DNA of 64,000 bases, from positions 935,501-999,500 of the forward strand of contig BPKG01000001.1 in assembly GCA_026005015.1 (NCBI GenBank), in the 5' to 3' direction. This DNA is from Burkholderiales bacterium. GTDB taxonomy: Bacteria > Pseudomonadota > Gammaproteobacteria > Burkholderiales > UBA6910. Under the pieces are notes generated by a model. That model saw only the letters and a list, made by a program, of their open reading frames with translations, ran no database searches and was not told the origin of the DNA. Both the position numbers and the translations under genes were made by a program. Below are positions 18,600-27,623 of this stretch, piece after piece (within the stretch, counting starts at the first letter, position 1; each line of letters starts with the position of its first letter).

Positions 18600-20042
18600 A
18601 TGCGAACCCGCCTCGCCTTGTTGCTGCCCCTCCTGCTGGGGGTGCTAGCGTGGACCGCCGGCGCCGTCCCCAAGGAGGAGCCCGAGGTCGCCCCCGAGAA
18701 GAAGGCGCGGGCTCCGGTGGTGGTCATGTCCTTCCAGGGGCCCATCGGCCCGGCCATCGCCGACTACGTCTCCCGCGGGCTCGGCTTTGCCCAGCGGGAA
18801 GGGGCCGAGCTGGTGGTGCTCCAGATGGACACCCCGGGGGGCCTCGACACCTCCATGCGCCAGATCATCAAGGACATCCTGGCTTCCACGGTCCCGGTGG
18901 CCGTCTTCGTCGGCCCCCGGGGCGCCCGCGCCGCCAGCGCGGGGACCTACATCCTCTACGCCAGCCACATCGCCGCCATGGCCCCAGGCACCAACCTGGG
19001 CGCCGCAACCCCGGTGCAGATCGGCGGCGTGCCGGAACCCCAGAAACCCGAGCAGCCGGCCGGCGAAAAAGACAAGGAGACGAAGGACGAGAAGAAGGGG
19101 GAAAAGGCCGACGACAAGGGGCAAAAGAGCGAAAAGCCCCCTTCCTCGGCCGACGCCATGCGGGCCAAGCAGATCCACGACGCCGCAGCCTACATCCGCG
19201 GCCTTGCCCAGCTCCGGGGACGCAACGTGGAGTGGGCAGAAAAAGCGGTGCGGGAAGCCGTGAGCCTGTCGGCCGAGGAGGCGGCCAGGATCAACGTGAT
19301 CGACCTGGTGGCCGACGACGTCACCGACCTGCTCAGGAAGCTGCACGGCCGGGCGGTGGAGGCCGCGGGGCAGAAGCGCGTCCTGCAGCTCGCCGAGGCG
19401 CCGCGGCTGGAGTACCTCCCCGACTGGCGCACCAAGCTGCTGGCCGTCATCACCGATCCGAGCGTGGCCTACATCCTGATGCTGATCGGCATCTACGGCC
19501 TGTTCTTCGAGTTCTCCAACCCCGGGTTCGTGCTGCCCGGGGTGGTGGGCGCCATCTGCCTGCTGCTCGCCCTGTTCGCCTTTCAACTGCTGCCGATCAA
19601 CTACGCGGGCCTGGCGCTGATCCTGCTCGGGCTCGCCTTCATGATCGGGGAGGCGTTCCTGCCCAGCTTCGGCGTGCTGGGCATCGGTGGGCTCATCGCG
19701 TTCGTGATCGGCTCTATCATGCTGATCGACACTGAGGTGCCGGGCTACGGCATCCCCTGGGAGCTGATCGGGATCTTCACCGCCATCAGCGCCGCGTTCC
19801 TGGCCATCGTGCTGAGCATGGCTTTCCGGGCCCGCAAGCGGCCGGTGGTAAGCGGCGCCGAGGAAATGGTGGGTGCCTTGGGCGAGATGCTGGAAGACGC
19901 TCCCGGCGGAGAGGGGCTGGCGCGGGTGCACAGCGAGATCTGGCGGGTGCGGGCCGCGCAGCCCTTGCGCCGCGGCCAGCGGGTGCGCGTCACGGCCATG
20001 AAGGACCTGGTGCTGGACGTGGCGCCGGTGGATTCCAACTGA
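18600..20042 (+). CDS. NfeD family membrane-bound ClpP-class serine protease
   Basis: A 480-residue membrane protease. A signal peptide covers residues 1-22. A ClpP-like domain contains [15 protein letters not shown] and the nucleophile block [13 protein letters not shown]. Four to five transmembrane helices follow around residues 285-405, then a C-terminal OB-fold NfeD domain. An insertion of about 35 Lys/Glu/Asp-rich residues (around 145-182) interrupts the protease domain. The gene is paired with a slipin (SPFH protein) starting 19 bases downstream. NfeD/slipin pairs are widespread, and in archaea the protease cleaves its stomatin partner; that role here is inferred. Confidence 0.9.
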   Translation: MRTRLALLLPLLLGVLAWTAGAVPKEEPEVAPEKKARAPVVVMSFQGPIGPAIADYVSRGLGFAQREGAELVVLQMDTPGGLDTSMRQIIKDILASTVPVAVFVGPRGARAASAGTYILYASHIAAMAPGTNLGAATPVQIGGVPEPQKPEQPAGEKDKETKDEKKGEKADDKGQKSEKPPSSADAMRAKQIHDAAAYIRGLAQLRGRNVEWAEKAVREAVSLSAEEAARINVIDLVADDVTDLLRKLHGRAVEAAGQKRVLQLAEAPRLEYLPDWRTKLLAVITDPSVAYILMLIGIYGLFFEFSNPGFVLPGVVGAICLLLALFAFQLLPINYAGLALILLGLAFMIGEAFLPSFGVLGIGGLIAFVIGSIMLIDTEVPGYGIPWELIGIFTAISAAFLAIVLSMAFRARKRPVVSGAEEMVGALGEMLEDAPGGEGLARVHSEIWRVRAAQPLRRGQRVRVTAMKDLVLDVAPVDSN

Positions 20043-20061
20043 CGAAGGGAGGAAAGAAACA

Positions 20062-20847
20062 ATGCCTTTGTTTCCGGAAATCGGTTTAGGCGGCTTCCTG
20101 ATTCTCCTCGCCGTGCTGGTGATCGCCTCGTTCCGCATCCTGCGGGAATACGAGCGGGGCGTGGTCTTCATGCTGGGACGGTTCTGGAAAGTGAAGGGCC
20201 CGGGCCTCATCCTGGTGATCCCCGGCATCCAGCAAATGGTACGGGTGGACCTGCGCACGGTCACCATGGACGTGCCGAGCCAGGACGTGATCTCCCGCGA
20301 CAACGTCTCTGTCAAGGTCAACGCAGTCATCTACTTCCGGGTCGTGGATCCGCAGAAGGCCATCATCCAGGTGGAGAACTTCCTGGTGGCCACCAGCCAG
20401 CTCGCCCAGACGACGCTGCGGGCGGTGCTCGGCAAGCACGAGCTGGACGAGATGCTGGCCGAGCGGGAAAAGCTCAACGTGGACATCCAGCAGACCCTGG
20501 ACGTGCAGACGGACGCTTGGGGCGTGAAGGTGTCCAACGTGGAGATCAAGCACGTGGACCTGAACGAGTCCATGGTGCGGGCCATCGCCCGCCAGGCGGA
20601 GGCCGAGCGGGAGCGGCGGGCGAAGATCATCCACGCCGAAGGGGAGCTGCAGGCGGCGGAGAAGCTGCTCCAGGCGGCCCAGATGCTGGCGCGTCAGTCG
20701 GAGGCGATGCAGCTTCGATACATGCAGACCCTGACCCAGATCGCCAGCGACAAGTCCCACACCATCGTGTTCCCGCTGCCGGTGGACATCATCTCCCTCA
20801 TGACCGAGACCATGAGGCGGGCCAGGGAACAGCGCCCGGGCGCCTAG
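20062..20847 (+). CDS. Slipin, SPFH/Band 7 stomatin-like protein
   Basis: A 261-residue membrane-anchored SPFH protein with a single N-terminal hydrophobic helix (residues 7-23), then [15 protein letters not shown] and the Band 7 core up to about residue 190. A helical coiled-coil-like segment rich in Glu/Arg follows ([14 protein letters not shown]). A GGGAGGAAAG ribosome site precedes the ATG at 20062. It forms a pair with the upstream NfeD protease and probably builds membrane microdomain scaffolds. A strong terminator follows the stop codon. Confidence 0.92.
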   Translation: MPLFPEIGLGGFLILLAVLVIASFRILREYERGVVFMLGRFWKVKGPGLILVIPGIQQMVRVDLRTVTMDVPSQDVISRDNVSVKVNAVIYFRVVDPQKAIIQVENFLVATSQLAQTTLRAVLGKHELDEMLAEREKLNVDIQQTLDVQTDAWGVKVSNVEIKHVDLNESMVRAIARQAEAERERRAKIIHAEGELQAAEKLLQAAQMLARQSEAMQLRYMQTLTQIASDKSHTIVFPLPVDIISLMTETMRRAREQRPGA

Positions 20848-20860
20848 GCCACCTCCAAAA

Positions 20861-20893
20861 GCGAGCGGCCCGGAAGATTCCGGGCCGCTCGCG
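20861..20893. terminator. Bidirectional terminator between slipin and rpsT
   Basis: A near-perfect GC-rich hairpin pairs GCGAGCGGCCCGGA at 20861-20874 with its complement ending at 20893 across a short AT loop. It is followed by GTTT on the plus strand and flanked by an A-run (AAAA) at 20857-20860 that gives a T-run on the minus strand. It lies between convergent genes, so it can stop both transcripts. Confidence 0.75.
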
Positions 20894-20919
20894 TTTCAAC
20901 CCTTGAGCCGCGGGGTAAC

Positions 20920-21183
20920 TCAGGCCATGGCCTTGATGGCGTGGGCCAGCCGGCTCTTGTACCGGGCCACGGTGTTCTTGTGAACGATGTCCTTGTCCGC
21001 GATCCGGTCCACCGTGCTCATGCACTGGCGGAACTCCGCTTCGGCGGCCGCCTTGTCCCCCGCCTGGATGGCCTTGCGGACTTTCTTGATGGCGGTGCGA
21101 AACTCGGAGCGCAGGGACATGTTGCGCAGGCGCCGCCTCACGGCCTGCCGGGCCCGCTTGCGCGCTTGTGCGGTATTGGCCAT
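20920..21183 (-). CDS. rpsT: 30S ribosomal protein S20
   Basis: An 87-residue very basic protein starting [15 protein letters not shown], the canonical S20 N-terminus. S20 binds 16S rRNA at the bottom of the small subunit. The length is typical. It lies divergent from murJ with about 190 bases between, an arrangement seen throughout Beta- and Gammaproteobacteria. Confidence 0.97.
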   Translation of the reverse strand: MANTAQARKRARQAVRRRLRNMSLRSEFRTAIKKVRKAIQAGDKAAAEAEFRQCMSTVDRIADKDIVHKNTVARYKSRLAHAIKAMA

Positions 21184-21372
21184 GGAAAAATGCCTAAGGT
21201 CCTGTTGGAAAGGGGCGAATGATAAGGAAATCGGCCCGCTTTGGCAAGGCGCGGGGAAAGCCCTCCTGGGCGAGTCCGGGAACTAGAGCGCCATCCGCCC
21301 TCGCCCGCCCGGTGTCTCTGGATTATCATCGCTCGAGCCTTCCGCCCTCGGCCGAGCGTCCCCGCTTCTTCC

Positions 21373-22911
21373 ATGAATCTTCTGCGCGCCGTCGCCACCG
21401 TGAGCAGCATGACGCTGCTCTCCCGGATTCTCGGCTTCGTGCGCGACGTGATCATCGCCCGGGTGTTCGGCGCGGGGCTCGCCACCGACGCTTTTTTCGT
21501 GGCCTTCCGCATTCCCAATCTGCTGCGGCGCCTGTTCGCTGAGGGGGCGTTCTCCCAGGCCTTCGTACCGGTGCTGGCGGAGTACCGCAACCGCCATGGC
21601 CACCAGGCGATGCGGGAGCTGGTGGACCGGGTGGCGGCGGTGCTCGGTCTCGCCCTGGCGGTGGTGATCCTGCTGGGGGTGGCCGCCGCCCCCCTCATCA
21701 TCTACGTGAGCGCCCCCGGCTTCTCCGCCACGCCGGAGCGTTTCGAGCTGACCGTGCAGCTCCTGCGCATCACCTTTCCGTACATCGGCTTCATCTCCCT
21801 GACCGCCCTGGCCGCCGGCGTCCTCAACACCTACAGCCGCTTTTCGGTGCCCGCCTTCACGCCGGTGTTGCTCAATCTCTCTTTCATCGCCGGCGCTCTG
21901 TGGCTCGCCCCCCTCCTCGATCCGCCCGTCCTGGCCCTGGCCTGGGCGGTGTTCATCGGCGGCCTGGCCCAGCTCCTGTTCCAAGTCCCCTTCCTGGTCC
22001 GGCTCGATCTGCTGCCCCGCTTCCGCTGGCGCCCGGACGATCCCGGCGTGCGGCGCATCCTGGAGCTCATGGCGCCGGCCCTTTTCGGCGTGTCCATCGG
22101 CCAGTTGAGCCTCCTCATCAACACCATCTTCGCTTCGTTCCTGGTCACGGGCAGCGTCTCCTGGCTCTATTACGCCGACCGCTTGATGGAGTTTCCCACC
22201 GGGCTCCTGGGCGTGGCCCTCGGCACGGTGCTGCTGCCGAGCCTCTCTAAGCACCACGCCGACCGGAATCCCGAGGAATACTCCAGGCTCCTCGACTGGG
22301 GGTTGCGCCTCACCGCGGTCCTCACCCTGCCCGCGGCCGTCGCCCTGGCGGTGCTTTCCGCGCCCCTGATCGCTACCCTGTTCCACCACGGCCAGTTCGG
22401 CGCGGAAGACGTCTGGATGACCCGGCGGGCGCTCGTCGCCTACAGCGTGGGCCTGACCGGGCTCATCCTGGTCAAGGTGCTGGCACCGGGTTTCTACGCC
22501 CGCCAGGACATCCGCACGCCGGTGCGCGCCGCCGTGGTGACCCTGTTCGCCACCCAGGCCATGAACCTGGCCTTCATCTTTCCCCTAAAGCACGCGGGCC
22601 TGGCGCTGGCGATTAGCCTGGGGGCCTGCTTGAACGCGGCGCTCCTGTACCGGCAGCTACGCCGGCAGGGGATCTACCGGCCCGGGGCGGGCTGGGGGTG
22701 GTTTCTCGCCAAGATCGCCGCGGCGCTCTCGGCCATGGCGGTCGTGCTGTGGTTCGGAGCGGGGCCCGACGCCGCGTGGCTCGCAATGTCCGCAATGCAG
22801 CGCACCGCCCGGCTGGCGGCCGTCATCGCCGCCGGGGCGGCCACCTATTTCGCCACCCTATGGCTGCTCGGGTTCCGGCTGGCCCACTTCTCCCGGCGGG
22901 CCGCCCATTGA
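21373..22911 (+). CDS. murJ: Lipid II flippase MurJ
   Basis: A 512-residue polytopic membrane protein with about fourteen helices. It moves the peptidoglycan precursor lipid II across the inner membrane. The ATG at 21373 begins MNLLRAVATVSSMTLLSRILGF; the next block RDVIIARVFGAGLATDAFFVAF contains the conserved Arg and Asp of the central cavity. An in-frame upstream extension to 21241 has atypical sequence and is rejected. The last two codons before the stop (CAT TGA) coincide with the beginning of a dispersed hairpin element. Confidence 0.95.
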   Translation: MNLLRAVATVSSMTLLSRILGFVRDVIIARVFGAGLATDAFFVAFRIPNLLRRLFAEGAFSQAFVPVLAEYRNRHGHQAMRELVDRVAAVLGLALAVVILLGVAAAPLIIYVSAPGFSATPERFELTVQLLRITFPYIGFISLTALAAGVLNTYSRFSVPAFTPVLLNLSFIAGALWLAPLLDPPVLALAWAVFIGGLAQLLFQVPFLVRLDLLPRFRWRPDDPGVRRILELMAPALFGVSIGQLSLLINTIFASFLVTGSVSWLYYADRLMEFPTGLLGVALGTVLLPSLSKHHADRNPEEYSRLLDWGLRLTAVLTLPAAVALAVLSAPLIATLFHHGQFGAEDVWMTRRALVAYSVGLTGLILVKVLAPGFYARQDIRTPVRAAVVTLFATQAMNLAFIFPLKHAGLALAISLGACLNAALLYRQLRRQGIYRPGAGWGWFLAKIAAALSAMAVVLWFGAGPDAAWLAMSAMQRTARLAAVIAAGAATYFATLWLLGFRLAHFSRRAAH

Positions 22912-22943
22912 GTCTTCGGTCAATGGTTGAAAAACCATCGAAC
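22907..22943. repeat. Dispersed hairpin element, copy B (degenerate)
   Basis: Between the convergent murJ and malonyl-CoA decarboxylase genes, ATTGAG is followed by CGGTCAATGGTT, GAAA and AACCATCGAAC, an imperfect stem-loop with 9 of 11 pairs. The order and spacing of ATTGAG, CGGT, the AATGGTTGA core and AACC match copies A and C. It could act as a bidirectional terminator. Confidence 0.5.
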
Positions 22944-24383
22944 TCAAGCGCCCCTCGCCTGCTTGAGCAGGCTCCTCACGGTGCTCGAAACTACCACTTC
23001 GCCGCTGCGGGCGTAGCGCTCGTGGTTGTCCTCGATGTCCTTCAAGTCGTAGAGGTAATTCACCATGATCCCCAGGGACTGCTTGAGGCCCTTGGGAGAG
23101 GCGTCGGCCAGCCAGTTGATCCGCTCCAGGCGCGCCCCGTTGCCCAGGTGAAAGCGCGCCACGGGATCCATCGGGCGGTTGCCCTCCTTAGCTTCCACCA
23201 GGTAGCGGGCGCAAAGGCGGACGAGGGGGGCCCGCAGGGCCTCCTGGGCCGGCGCCTGTTGCACCCATTCGTTTCCGGACAAAAGCTTGCGCAGCCCCGT
23301 CTCCGCGTCCGCCTCGCCGCTCGCCTCCGCGACGCGCTTCGCCTCCGGGGCCGTCAGAACCGGCTCGGGTTTCTCCAGGAGCGCCGTCAGCCAGCGGCGG
23401 AAGAAGGGCACGGGCGACAGGGTGGCGAAGGTCTTGAGGTTGGGCAGCTCCTCTCGCAGGTCGTCGATCACCCGCTTCAGCAGGAAATGGCCGAAACTCA
23501 CCCCCCGCAGGCCCGGCTGGGTGTTGGAGATGGAATAGAACACGGCGGTGTCCGCCTTGCGGGGATCGACGGCGGGCACCCGCTCGTCCAGCAGGGCGTG
23601 GATGCTGGCGGCGATGCGCCGCACCAGCGCCACCTCGACGAAGATCAAGGGCTCGTCGGGCATGCGGGGATGGAAAAAGGCGTAGCAGCGGCGGTCCCCG
23701 TCCAGCCGGTGCCGCAAGTCGCTCCAAGAGCGGATCTCGTGGACCGCCTCGTAGGCGAACAATTTTTCCAGCAGCATCGCGGGAGACTCCCAGGTGATGC
23801 GCCGCAGGTCCAGGAAGCCCACGTCGAACCAGCTCGCCAGCAGCCCCTCCAGTTCCCGGCCCAGGACGGAGAGCTCCGGCGCATCCCGCACCAAGCGCAG
23901 CACGTCGGCCCGTAAGTCCACGAGGAACTTCACTCCCTGGGGGAGGGCGTTGAACTGGGTGAAGATGCGAAGCCGGGGCGGCTGCAACGCCTCCGCCAGC
24001 CGGGCGGCGGCCAGGGCCCGGCCGCCTTCAGGCGTGCGCCGGTAGGCGTCGATGGCCCGATCCACCGCCACCAGGTCGGGACCGAACTCCCGGGCCAGGA
24101 GTCGCAGAAACTCCCGCCGCCCCGGATCGGGAAGGGCGAGATAGGTCTCCCCGATCTCGGCCGCCCGGGCCCGAGCGGAGACCTGGCCCCCCACTTCCTG
24201 GACGCACTCGGTGAGAGTATGGCGCAGGCGCGCGAGCTGGCGCGGGCTCAGATGGCGGGCCGCGTCCGCCTCCTCATTCCCGCGGGCCGAGGAGGCGACC
24301 TCCCGCCACAGTTCCCGCAAGCTTCTCCAGCCTCGGGCCAGAAATCCTGAACGCTCGACGTTTTCCACGGGATGCTCCGTCAT
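22944..24383 (-). CDS. Malonyl-CoA decarboxylase
   Basis: A 479-residue enzyme of the MLYCD family, which converts malonyl-CoA to acetyl-CoA and CO2. An N-terminal helical domain covers roughly residues 60-170. The C-terminal acetyltransferase-like catalytic domain carries FHPRMPDEPLIFVEVAL, the YSISNTQPGLRGVSFGHFL block and VARFHLGNGARLERINWL near the C-terminus, where the family's catalytic Ser/His residues cluster. It stands alone: no malonyl-CoA synthetase (matB) or malonate carrier is adjacent, unlike rhizobial mat operons. Role in malonate use or fatty-acid precursor control is inferred. Confidence 0.9.
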   Translation of the reverse strand: MTEHPVENVERSGFLARGWRSLRELWREVASSARGNEEADAARHLSPRQLARLRHTLTECVQEVGGQVSARARAAEIGETYLALPDPGRREFLRLLAREFGPDLVAVDRAIDAYRRTPEGGRALAAARLAEALQPPRLRIFTQFNALPQGVKFLVDLRADVLRLVRDAPELSVLGRELEGLLASWFDVGFLDLRRITWESPAMLLEKLFAYEAVHEIRSWSDLRHRLDGDRRCYAFFHPRMPDEPLIFVEVALVRRIAASIHALLDERVPAVDPRKADTAVFYSISNTQPGLRGVSFGHFLLKRVIDDLREELPNLKTFATLSPVPFFRRWLTALLEKPEPVLTAPEAKRVAEASGEADAETGLRKLLSGNEWVQQAPAQEALRAPLVRLCARYLVEAKEGNRPMDPVARFHLGNGARLERINWLADASPKGLKQSLGIMVNYLYDLKDIEDNHERYARSGEVVVSSTVRSLLKQARGA

Positions 24384-24530
24384 CGCGGGCGTGCGCCGCT
24401 GCTTCCCGCCGGCGGCGGTCGAACCCGCTTCGTGAACCTAAGCAACGCCCATGCCCGCCAGGAAGACCGGGGAAGGCGCCCCAGGGTTCCCTCGGGGGTG
24501 GATCAAAGCTCGAAGCCCGAGGCCCGGCGC

Positions 24531-25472
24531 TCAAAGCTGGTAGTCGCTGCCGCGTCCGGCCAAGGTGGCCTCCACCACTTGCCGCGACAAATGGGGGGCG
24601 AAGAGGTGGATGAAGTCATAGATGTAGCCCCGCAGATACGCCCCCCGCCGCAGGGCGATGCGGGTCACGCTGGACTCGAACAGATGGCTCGCGTCGAGGG
24701 CTTTGAGACTCTTGTCCTCTTGGGGATCGTAGGCCATACGGGCCACGATGCCAATGCCCAGGCCCAGCCTCACGTAGGTCTTGATCACGTCCGCATCGAT
24801 AGCGGTCAGCACCACGTTGGGCTTCAATCCCCGTTGCTCGAACGCCCGCTGGATCTGGGAGCGCCCGGTGAAGGCGAAATCGTAGGTGATGAGGGGATAG
24901 CGGGCGATCGCCTCCAGGGTGAGCGTCGGTTCCTTGAGCAGGGGGTGACGGGGCGGCGTCACCACGCAATGATTCCACTGGTAGCAGGGCAGCGTCACTA
25001 GCTTGTCGTAGAGGGCGAGGGATTCGGTGGCGATGGCCAGATCCGCCTCCGCCGCGATGACGGCTTCGGCGATCTGCTGGGGGTTGCCCTGCTTGAGGCT
25101 CAACCTGACCTGGGGATACTGGGCGCGGAATTCCTGGATCACCAGCGGAAGCGCATAGCGGGCCTGGGTATGGGTGGTGGCGATCACCAGGTTGCCGCTC
25201 GCCTGGGCGCTGTATTCCTCACCCACCCGCTTCAGGTTCTCCACTTCGTCGAGAATGCGGCGGGCGATGGCGAGGGCCGCCTCCCCGGGCGGGGTGATCT
25301 CCGTGATGCGCTTGCCTTTGCGCACGAATAGCCGCACGCCCAGCTCCTCTTCCAGCATCCGGATCTGCTTGCTGATGCCAGGCTGGGAGGTATAGAGGGC
25401 GTTGGCCGCCTCAGAGACGTTCAGGCCCTGCTTGGCCACCTCGCAGAAATAACGCAACTGCTGCAGCTTCAT
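24531..25472 (-). CDS. cysB: CysB-type LysR transcriptional regulator
   Basis: A 313-residue LysR-family regulator. The N-terminal winged helix (residues 1-60) begins MKLQQLRYFCEVAKQGLNVS and the recognition helix reads TSQPGISKQIRMLEEEL. The effector domain carries TTHTQARYALP and DADVIKTYVRLGLGIGIV, features of CysB/Cbl, which sense N-acetylserine or related ligands and control sulfate assimilation. It is divergent from a SUMT-type methyltransferase of the sirohaem pathway, the cofactor of sulfite reductase; this context supports CysB over other LysR proteins. The intergenic region is AT-rich. Confidence 0.9.
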   Translation of the reverse strand: MKLQQLRYFCEVAKQGLNVSEAANALYTSQPGISKQIRMLEEELGVRLFVRKGKRITEITPPGEAALAIARRILDEVENLKRVGEEYSAQASGNLVIATTHTQARYALPLVIQEFRAQYPQVRLSLKQGNPQQIAEAVIAAEADLAIATESLALYDKLVTLPCYQWNHCVVTPPRHPLLKEPTLTLEAIARYPLITYDFAFTGRSQIQRAFEQRGLKPNVVLTAIDADVIKTYVRLGLGIGIVARMAYDPQEDKSLKALDASHLFESSVTRIALRRGAYLRGYIYDFIHLFAPHLSRQVVEATLAGRGSDYQL

Positions 25473-25709
25473 GTCAGGTCAAATACCAGTAAGTTATTAA
25501 AGTCTAACACAATATTCTTTGCCAGTATTAACCCTCCTGCTACCATGCTCACGGCCCTAGAGCCGGCGACTCTTGTTTCGCCTTCTCGAGAAGCGAAAAA
25601 CAGAATCCGTGGTCCGGTGTACGGCGAGATGAATCGGCGTCCGGAGGACGAAAGGGCGCTCCGGGGCGAGGAAGCGCCGCTCCCGAGGCGGCCCAGGGAC
25701 CGGGAAAGA

Positions 25710-26474
25710 ATGCGCGGCAAAGTCTATTTCGTAGGGGCCGGACCAGGGGCCCCCGACCTGATCACGGTGCGTGGAGCGCGCCTTCTGGCCCAGGCGCACA
25801 TCGTGTTCCACGACGCCCTGGTGCACCCGGACATCCTGGCGTTGGCGCCGCAGGCGAGGATCGTGAACGTGGGCAAGCGCCACAACGGCGCGGCGGTGGA
25901 CCAGCGCTTCATCCATCGCAGCCTGGCCCAGGCGGCGCGCCGCTGTGCCGTGGTCGTGCGCCTCAAGGGAGGCGACCCAACCCTGTTCGGCCGGCTCCAG
26001 GAGGAAATCGAAGCCCTTGAGTCCCAGGGAATCCCGTACGAGGTGGTCCCCGGGGTCACCGCAGCCACCGCGGCCGCCGCCGCTCTGGGCGTCTCTCTTA
26101 CCCGGCGGGGATCCGGCCGCAGCGTCGCCCTCGTGACGCCCCGCGTCGGCCGGGGGGAGACCCCGACCGACTGGGCCGCTGGGGCGGCCGCGGCGGACAC
26201 CTTGGCCATCTACATGGGAGCGAGCCAGGCGTCCCAGGTCGCCGCCACCTTGATTGCCCAAGGAAAACCCGCCGCCACGCCCGTCGCCCTGGTAGAGAAC
26301 GCCACCCTGGACGGGGAGCGCCATCTCCTGACCACCCTCGGGGCGCTCCTGGAGGGCATTCCCCTGGAGACCCAGGGCCCAGTCCTGATCCTGGCAGGCC
26401 GGGCGGCCGAAGCCCTCGCTGCCCGAGCTTTCCAGACGGAAACGCTTCCCCTTCCCCTCTTGCTGTCCCATTGA
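25710..26474 (+). CDS. cobA: Uroporphyrinogen-III C-methyltransferase (SUMT)
   Basis: A 254-residue SAM-dependent methyltransferase that makes precorrin-2 from uroporphyrinogen III, feeding sirohaem and possibly cobalamin. The glycine loop VYFVGAGPGAPDLITVRG lies at the N-terminus and the second signature VVRLKGGDPTLFGR at about residues 88-101. The ATG at 25710 is preferred because it begins the conserved core; in-frame ATGs at 25545 and 25629 would add a basic, non-homologous lead. It diverges from cysB, consistent with supplying sirohaem for sulfite reduction. The final CAT TGA again overlaps a hairpin element. Confidence 0.88.
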   Translation: MRGKVYFVGAGPGAPDLITVRGARLLAQAHIVFHDALVHPDILALAPQARIVNVGKRHNGAAVDQRFIHRSLAQAARRCAVVVRLKGGDPTLFGRLQEEIEALESQGIPYEVVPGVTAATAAAAALGVSLTRRGSGRSVALVTPRVGRGETPTDWAAGAAAADTLAIYMGASQASQVAATLIAQGKPAATPVALVENATLDGERHLLTTLGALLEGIPLETQGPVLILAGRAAEALAARAFQTETLPLPLLLSH

Positions 26475-26550
26475 GCCCGCGGTAAATGGTTGACTAACCC
26501 TTTACCCCTGTCGAGGGCCGAGCGTCGTCAAGCATTTTTTAGGATGCTCG
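26470..26550. repeat. Dispersed hairpin element, copy C (two hairpins)
   Basis: ATTGAG, then GGTAAATGGTT (26481-26491), GACT and AACCCTTTACC (26496-26506) form a stem with one mismatch. After eight bases comes GGGCCGAGCGTC (26515-26526), identical to copy A at 922-933. This leads into a second hairpin in which CGAGCGTC faces GATGCTCG across a T-rich loop. Compared with copy A it lacks the middle 12-bp hairpin. Confidence 0.55.
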
Positions 26551-26630
26551 TTAAGGGAGGCCCCCTTCGCCCCAAAAAGCTGGACCAGCGGGGCGAAAAC
26601 ACGCTATCATTCAAGCTTTTATTCCATTCG

Positions 26631-27581
26631 ATGGTCATCCGCCGCGGCATACCGCGCGCCTCGATCGGACCCCTGGCCCTCACGATCGGGAATTTCGATG
26701 GGGTCCACCTGGGCCACCAGGCCATGCTCTCGCGCCTGGTGGCGACGGCGCGCGCCCTGGGAATGCCCGCCTGCGTGATGACCTTCGAGCCCCATCCGCG
26801 GGAGTTCTTCGCTCCCGACCAGGCGCCCGCCCGGCTCACCAGCCTGCGGGAGAAGCTGGAACTGCTGGGCCGCACCGGCATCGACCGGGTGCAGATCGTG
26901 CGCTTCGACTACCGTTTCGCCCAGGTGAGCGCGGAGCTCTTCGTCACCCAGGTGCTGCACCAGGCGCTGGGGGCCCGCTGGGTGCTGGTGGGAGACGACT
27001 TCCGTTTCGGCGCCCGACGGGCGGGCGACTTCGCCATGCTGGTTCGCCTGGGCCGGGCGTTGGGCTTCCGGGTGGAAGCCATGTCCACGGTGAGCGTGGG
27101 GGGCTTACGGGTTTCCAGCACCGCGGTGCGCGAGGCGCTGGCCCTCGGGGATCTGGACACGGCGCGCCGGCTCCTCGGCCGGCCCTACAGCATCAGCGGC
27201 CGGGTGGTGGACGGCCAAAAACTGGGCAAGAAGCTCGGCTTTCCCACCGCCAACGTGCTCATGAAGCACAATCGCCCGCCCCTCATGGGCATCTTCGCGG
27301 TAGAGGTAGAAGGCATCGAGGCGCGGCCGATGCGGGGGGTGGCGAGCCTGGGAATGCGACCCACCCTCCATGACCAGGGGCGCCCCACCCTGGAAGTGCA
27401 CCTGCTCGATTTCGACCGCCTGATCTACGGCAGGCACCTGCGGGTCAACTTTCTCGCCAAGCTGCGGGACGAGGAAAAGTATCCGGACCTGGAGAGTCTC
27501 GCCCGCCAGATCGCCCGCGACGTGGAGCAGGCCCGCCAGCTTTTTGCCGCTATGGACCAGACCCAGCCTGCGGTGCGCTAA
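26631..27581 (+). CDS. ribF: Bifunctional riboflavin kinase / FAD synthetase
   Basis: A 316-residue enzyme that phosphorylates riboflavin to FMN and adenylates FMN to FAD. The N-terminal nucleotidyltransferase domain has ALTIGNFDGVHLGHQAML (the HxGH-type motif) and VGDDFRFGARRAGDF. The C-terminal riboflavin kinase domain has GKKLGFPTANV (about residues 203-213). The ATG at 26631 gives MVIRRGIPRASIGP, in keeping with beta-proteobacterial homologues. It heads ribF-ileS-lspA-fkpB-ispH. Confidence 0.93.
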   Translation: MVIRRGIPRASIGPLALTIGNFDGVHLGHQAMLSRLVATARALGMPACVMTFEPHPREFFAPDQAPARLTSLREKLELLGRTGIDRVQIVRFDYRFAQVSAELFVTQVLHQALGARWVLVGDDFRFGARRAGDFAMLVRLGRALGFRVEAMSTVSVGGLRVSSTAVREALALGDLDTARRLLGRPYSISGRVVDGQKLGKKLGFPTANVLMKHNRPPLMGIFAVEVEGIEARPMRGVASLGMRPTLHDQGRPTLEVHLLDFDRLIYGRHLRVNFLAKLRDEEKYPDLESLARQIARDVEQARQLFAAMDQTQPAVR

Positions 27582-27623
27582 CCGCCCGACGGCCGCCCGT
27601 TCAATGAAAAGACACCCTCGCCC

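Noticed and set aside
17474-19735. A 753-codon plus-strand open frame spanning the decarboxylase antisense strand and nfeD
   Set aside because: It crosses two well-supported genes on both strands in the wrong frame and has no recognisable domain.
25545-25709. Longer form of the SUMT methyltransferase
   Set aside because: The extra 55 residues are basic and non-conserved, and the core motif starts directly at the ATG at 25710.
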